A stretch of 8,033 bases of DNA from Planctomycetota bacterium (lineage in GTDB: Bacteria > Planctomycetota > UBA8108 > UBA1146 > JAJFFE01), in NCBI GenBank assembly GCA_020425835.1, contig JAGQRC010000127.1, positions 1 through 8,033 on the forward strand. Direction: 5' to 3'. Positions 6,597-8,033 of the stretch are shown here, piece after piece. The notes under the pieces are model-generated. The model made no database searches. It was not told the origin of the DNA and saw nothing but the letters and a program-made list of their open reading frames with translations. The stretch's first letter is position 1, and every line of letters begins with the position of its first letter. The position numbers and the translations under genes were made by a program.

Positions 6597-7966
6597 GCCT
6601 GGCCTCCCACGTACACGGTCTTGATGTTGACGAACTCCCGGATGCCGTAGTCGGCGAGCTCACGGCCGTAGCCGGACTCCTTGATCCCGCCGAACGGCAA
6701 CCGCGGATCGGAGCGGACGAAGTCGTTGACGAAACAGCAGCCCGCCTCGAGCGCTTCGTTCGCGATGCGCTCGCCGCGCGCGGGGTCGCCGGTGAACACC
6801 GCTGCGCCGAGGCCGAAGATGCTGTCGTTGGCGATGCGGATCGCATCCTCCTCATCCCTCGCGGCGATGATGGTCGCGACCGGGCCGAACGTCTCCTCGG
6901 TGTAGACCGGCATCCCCTCCGTGACGCCACCGAGGACGGTCGGTGGGTAGAACGCTCCGCCGCCATCCGGGACCTCGCCACCGAGCAGCAGCTTCGCTCC
7001 GGCGGCGACACTGCGGACGACCTGATCGTGGAGCTCATCGCGTAGGTCGACCCGCGCCATCGGGCCGAGATCGACGGACGTGTCGACGAGCGGATCCCCG
7101 ACCGTCTTCGTCCGCATGCGCTCGACGAACTTCTTCGTGAAGGCGTCGACGACCGACTCGACGACGATGAAGCGCTTCGCCGCGATGCAACTCTGTCCGC
7201 CGTTGATCAAGCGCGAGGTGACGCACTTCTCGACCGCGCGGTCCAGATCACAGTCCTCGAGGATCACGTAGGGATCGCTCCCTCCCAACTCGAGCACGAC
7301 CTTCTTCAGCGCGGCACCCGCGGCGGAGGCGACCGCTTTGCCGGCCGGCGTGGACCCGGTGATCGTGACGGCGTGAACACGGGAGTCGGCGATGACGCGC
7401 GCGACGCGTTTCGAGCCGATCGGCAGGTTCTGGAACGCGCCCGAAGGGAAGCCCGCCCGCTGGAAGACGTCGACGATCGCCTCGGCGGAGCCCTGGACGT
7501 TGGCGGCATGCTTCAGGAGGCCGACGTTCCCCGCCATGAGACTCGGCGCGGCGAAGCGGAACACCTGCCACATCGGGAAGTTCCACGGCATGATCGCGAG
7601 CACGGTGCCGAGCGGCCGGAACGCGACGAAGCTCTTGTCGTCGCCGACTTCGACCGGCTCCGGGGCGAGGAAGCGCTCGGCGTTCTCGGCGTAGTAGTCA
7701 CAGACCCAGGCGCACTTCTCGACCTCCGATCGACCCTGTCCGAGCGGCTTGCCCATCTCTTCCGCCATCAGTCGGGCGTACTCATCGGCATGAGCTCGGA
7801 GGTCCGACGCCGCGGCGGCCATCCGCGGCCGACGCTCGGCGAAGGAGGTCTGGGACCAACTCAGGTACGCATCACGAGCGGCCTGGATCCGTCGGTCGAG
7901 CTCTTCATCGGAGATCTCGGGGTACTCCGCGACGACCGTTTCGGTCGCGGGATTGATCGATTGCAC
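6593..7966 (-). CDS. gabD: NAD(P)-dependent succinate-semialdehyde dehydrogenase (Sad/GabD1-like aldehyde dehydrogenase)
   Basis: This 457-residue cytosolic aldehyde dehydrogenase probably oxidises succinate semialdehyde to succinate; glutarate semialdehyde is an equally reasonable substrate. It is full length for the short Sad (YneI)/GabD1 branch, and its N-terminal SINPATE motif is typical of that branch. Visible motifs are MPWNFP with the oxyanion-hole Asn129, LKHA with Lys152 (this branch has KHA where many ALDHs have KPS/KPA), TGS at 203-205, VLELGGSDP with general base Glu226, GGQSC with nucleophile Cys260, and EETFGP at 357-362. The start is GTG, chosen because GGAAGG lies 7 bases upstream and because the known family begins here. 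The frame stays open to the window edge but shows no other start codon. The stop overlaps the gabT start as ATGA. Adjacent gabT supports action on the semialdehyde made by that transaminase. The family is certain; the exact substrate and NAD versus NADP preference are not. Confidence 0.93.
   Translation of the reverse strand: MQSINPATETVVAEYPEISDEELDRRIQAARDAYLSWSQTSFAERRPRMAAAASDLRAHADEYARLMAEEMGKPLGQGRSEVEKCAWVCDYYAENAERFLAPEPVEVGDDKSFVAFRPLGTVLAIMPWNFPMWQVFRFAAPSLMAGNVGLLKHAANVQGSAEAIVDVFQRAGFPSGAFQNLPIGSKRVARVIADSRVHAVTITGSTPAGKAVASAAGAALKKVVLELGGSDPYVILEDCDLDRAVEKCVTSRLINGGQSCIAAKRFIVVESVVDAFTKKFVERMRTKTVGDPLVDTSVDLGPMARVDLRDELHDQVVRSVAAGAKLLLGGEVPDGGGAFYPPTVLGGVTEGMPVYTEETFGPVATIIAARDEEDAIRIANDSIFGLGAAVFTGDPARGERIANEALEAGCCFVNDFVRSDPRLPFGGIKESGYGRELADYGIREFVNIKTVYVGGQA
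6603..6608 (-). promoter_or_regulatory. Strong Shine-Dalgarno site of gabT inside the dehydrogenase gene
   Basis: GGGAGG on the minus strand, 6 bases before the ATG at 6596. It lies in the last codons of the aldehyde dehydrogenase gene and is the strongest ribosome site in the operon. It supports the ATG start that overlaps the upstream stop codon. Confidence 0.7.
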
Positions 7967-8033
7967 AGCAACACCTTCCGGGGTGAAACGAGGCTGGAGT
8001 GTCAGCGCGTCGCAAGAGCTTACCTTCGCCGAA
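7967..8033 (-). other. Operon leader, non-coding as far as visible
   Basis: These 67 bases precede the first gene. Apart from the ribosome site at 7972-7979 I see no convincing promoter, operator or riboswitch. A TTGCGA that could be read as a -35 box has no matching -10 box 16-18 bases on. The dehydrogenase reading frame is open through this stretch but has no start codon in it, and no other gene can be identified. Confidence 0.4.
7972..7979 (-). promoter_or_regulatory. Shine-Dalgarno site of the first operon gene
   Basis: GGAAGGTG on the minus strand, with the GGAAGG core ending 7 bases before the GTG at 7966. It is what decides the GTG start of the aldehyde dehydrogenase. The rest of the leader, up to base 8033, has no -10/-35 pair that I can defend, so the promoter may lie outside the window. 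Confidence 0.7.

Larger units (their letters stand above)
1..7966 (-). other. Six-gene translationally coupled operon
   Basis: All six genes run in the same direction. The junctions are ATGA (dehydrogenase/gabT, 6593-6596), ATGA (gabT/amidase, 5307-5310), a 4-base gap (amidase/decarboxylase, 4428-4431), GTGA (decarboxylase/ATP-grasp, 1680-1683) and GTGA (ATP-grasp/C45, 214-217). No terminator-like hairpin or room for an internal promoter exists between genes. One transcript and one pathway are therefore likely. No regulator or transporter gene is present in the window. Confidence 0.85.

Noticed and set aside
4372..6650. Long plus-strand open frames opposite the amidase (4372-5370) and gabT (5415-6650)
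   Set aside because: Same antisense composition artefact; both minus-strand genes have full active-site residues and ribosome sites.
8025..8033. Short inverted repeat TTCG-C-CGAA at the right edge
   Set aside because: Four-base arms at the very end of the window are expected by chance in GC-rich DNA and could not be followed further.

Overview
The window is a tightly packed, high-GC bacterial segment in which every supported gene lies on the minus strand. Reading in the direction of transcription, from the right edge leftward, there are six genes: a succinate-semialdehyde-type aldehyde dehydrogenase, a GabT-like omega-amino acid aminotransferase, a nitrilase-superfamily amidase, an unusually long Orn/Lys/Arg-type PLP decarboxylase, an ATP-grasp ligase, and the first 72 codons of a C45-family acyltransferase/hydrolase cut off by the left edge. 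There are no RNA genes, mobile elements, CRISPR arrays or long intergenic gaps. The only non-coding stretch of note is 67 bases at the right edge.

The organism cannot be named from this sequence. Strong G/C preference at third positions, frequent GTG starts (four of six genes) and exclusive use of TGA stops at the five visible gene ends fit a high-GC bacterium, such as a myxobacterium-like or actinobacterial lineage. The phylum is left open.

The genes look like one operon. Four of the five junctions are 4-base ATGA or GTGA stop/start overlaps, and the fifth is a 4-base gap whose Shine-Dalgarno sequence lies in the last codons of the preceding gene. Translation is therefore probably coupled along the whole set.

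Functionally, the first three genes form a coherent omega-amino acid module. An amidase releases an omega-amino acid from an amide, a GABA/5-aminovalerate-type transaminase converts it to a semialdehyde, and a dehydrogenase oxidises that to succinate or glutarate. The next three genes are less usual: a decarboxylase that could make a diamine or agmatine from a basic amino acid, an ATP-grasp enzyme that could join a carboxylate to an amine, and an N-terminal-nucleophile acyltransferase/amidohydrolase that could break or transfer such an amide. One inference is a polyamine or lysine/arginine degradation route that protects an amine as an amide, in the manner of the glutamylated-putrescine (Puu) pathway but with unrelated enzymes. 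A biosynthetic reading, making an acylated or amide-linked amine, is also possible. The decarboxylase is the most distinctive single protein: compared with recalled E. coli LdcI it carries about 175 extra N-terminal residues and about 30 extra residues just before its PLP lysine.
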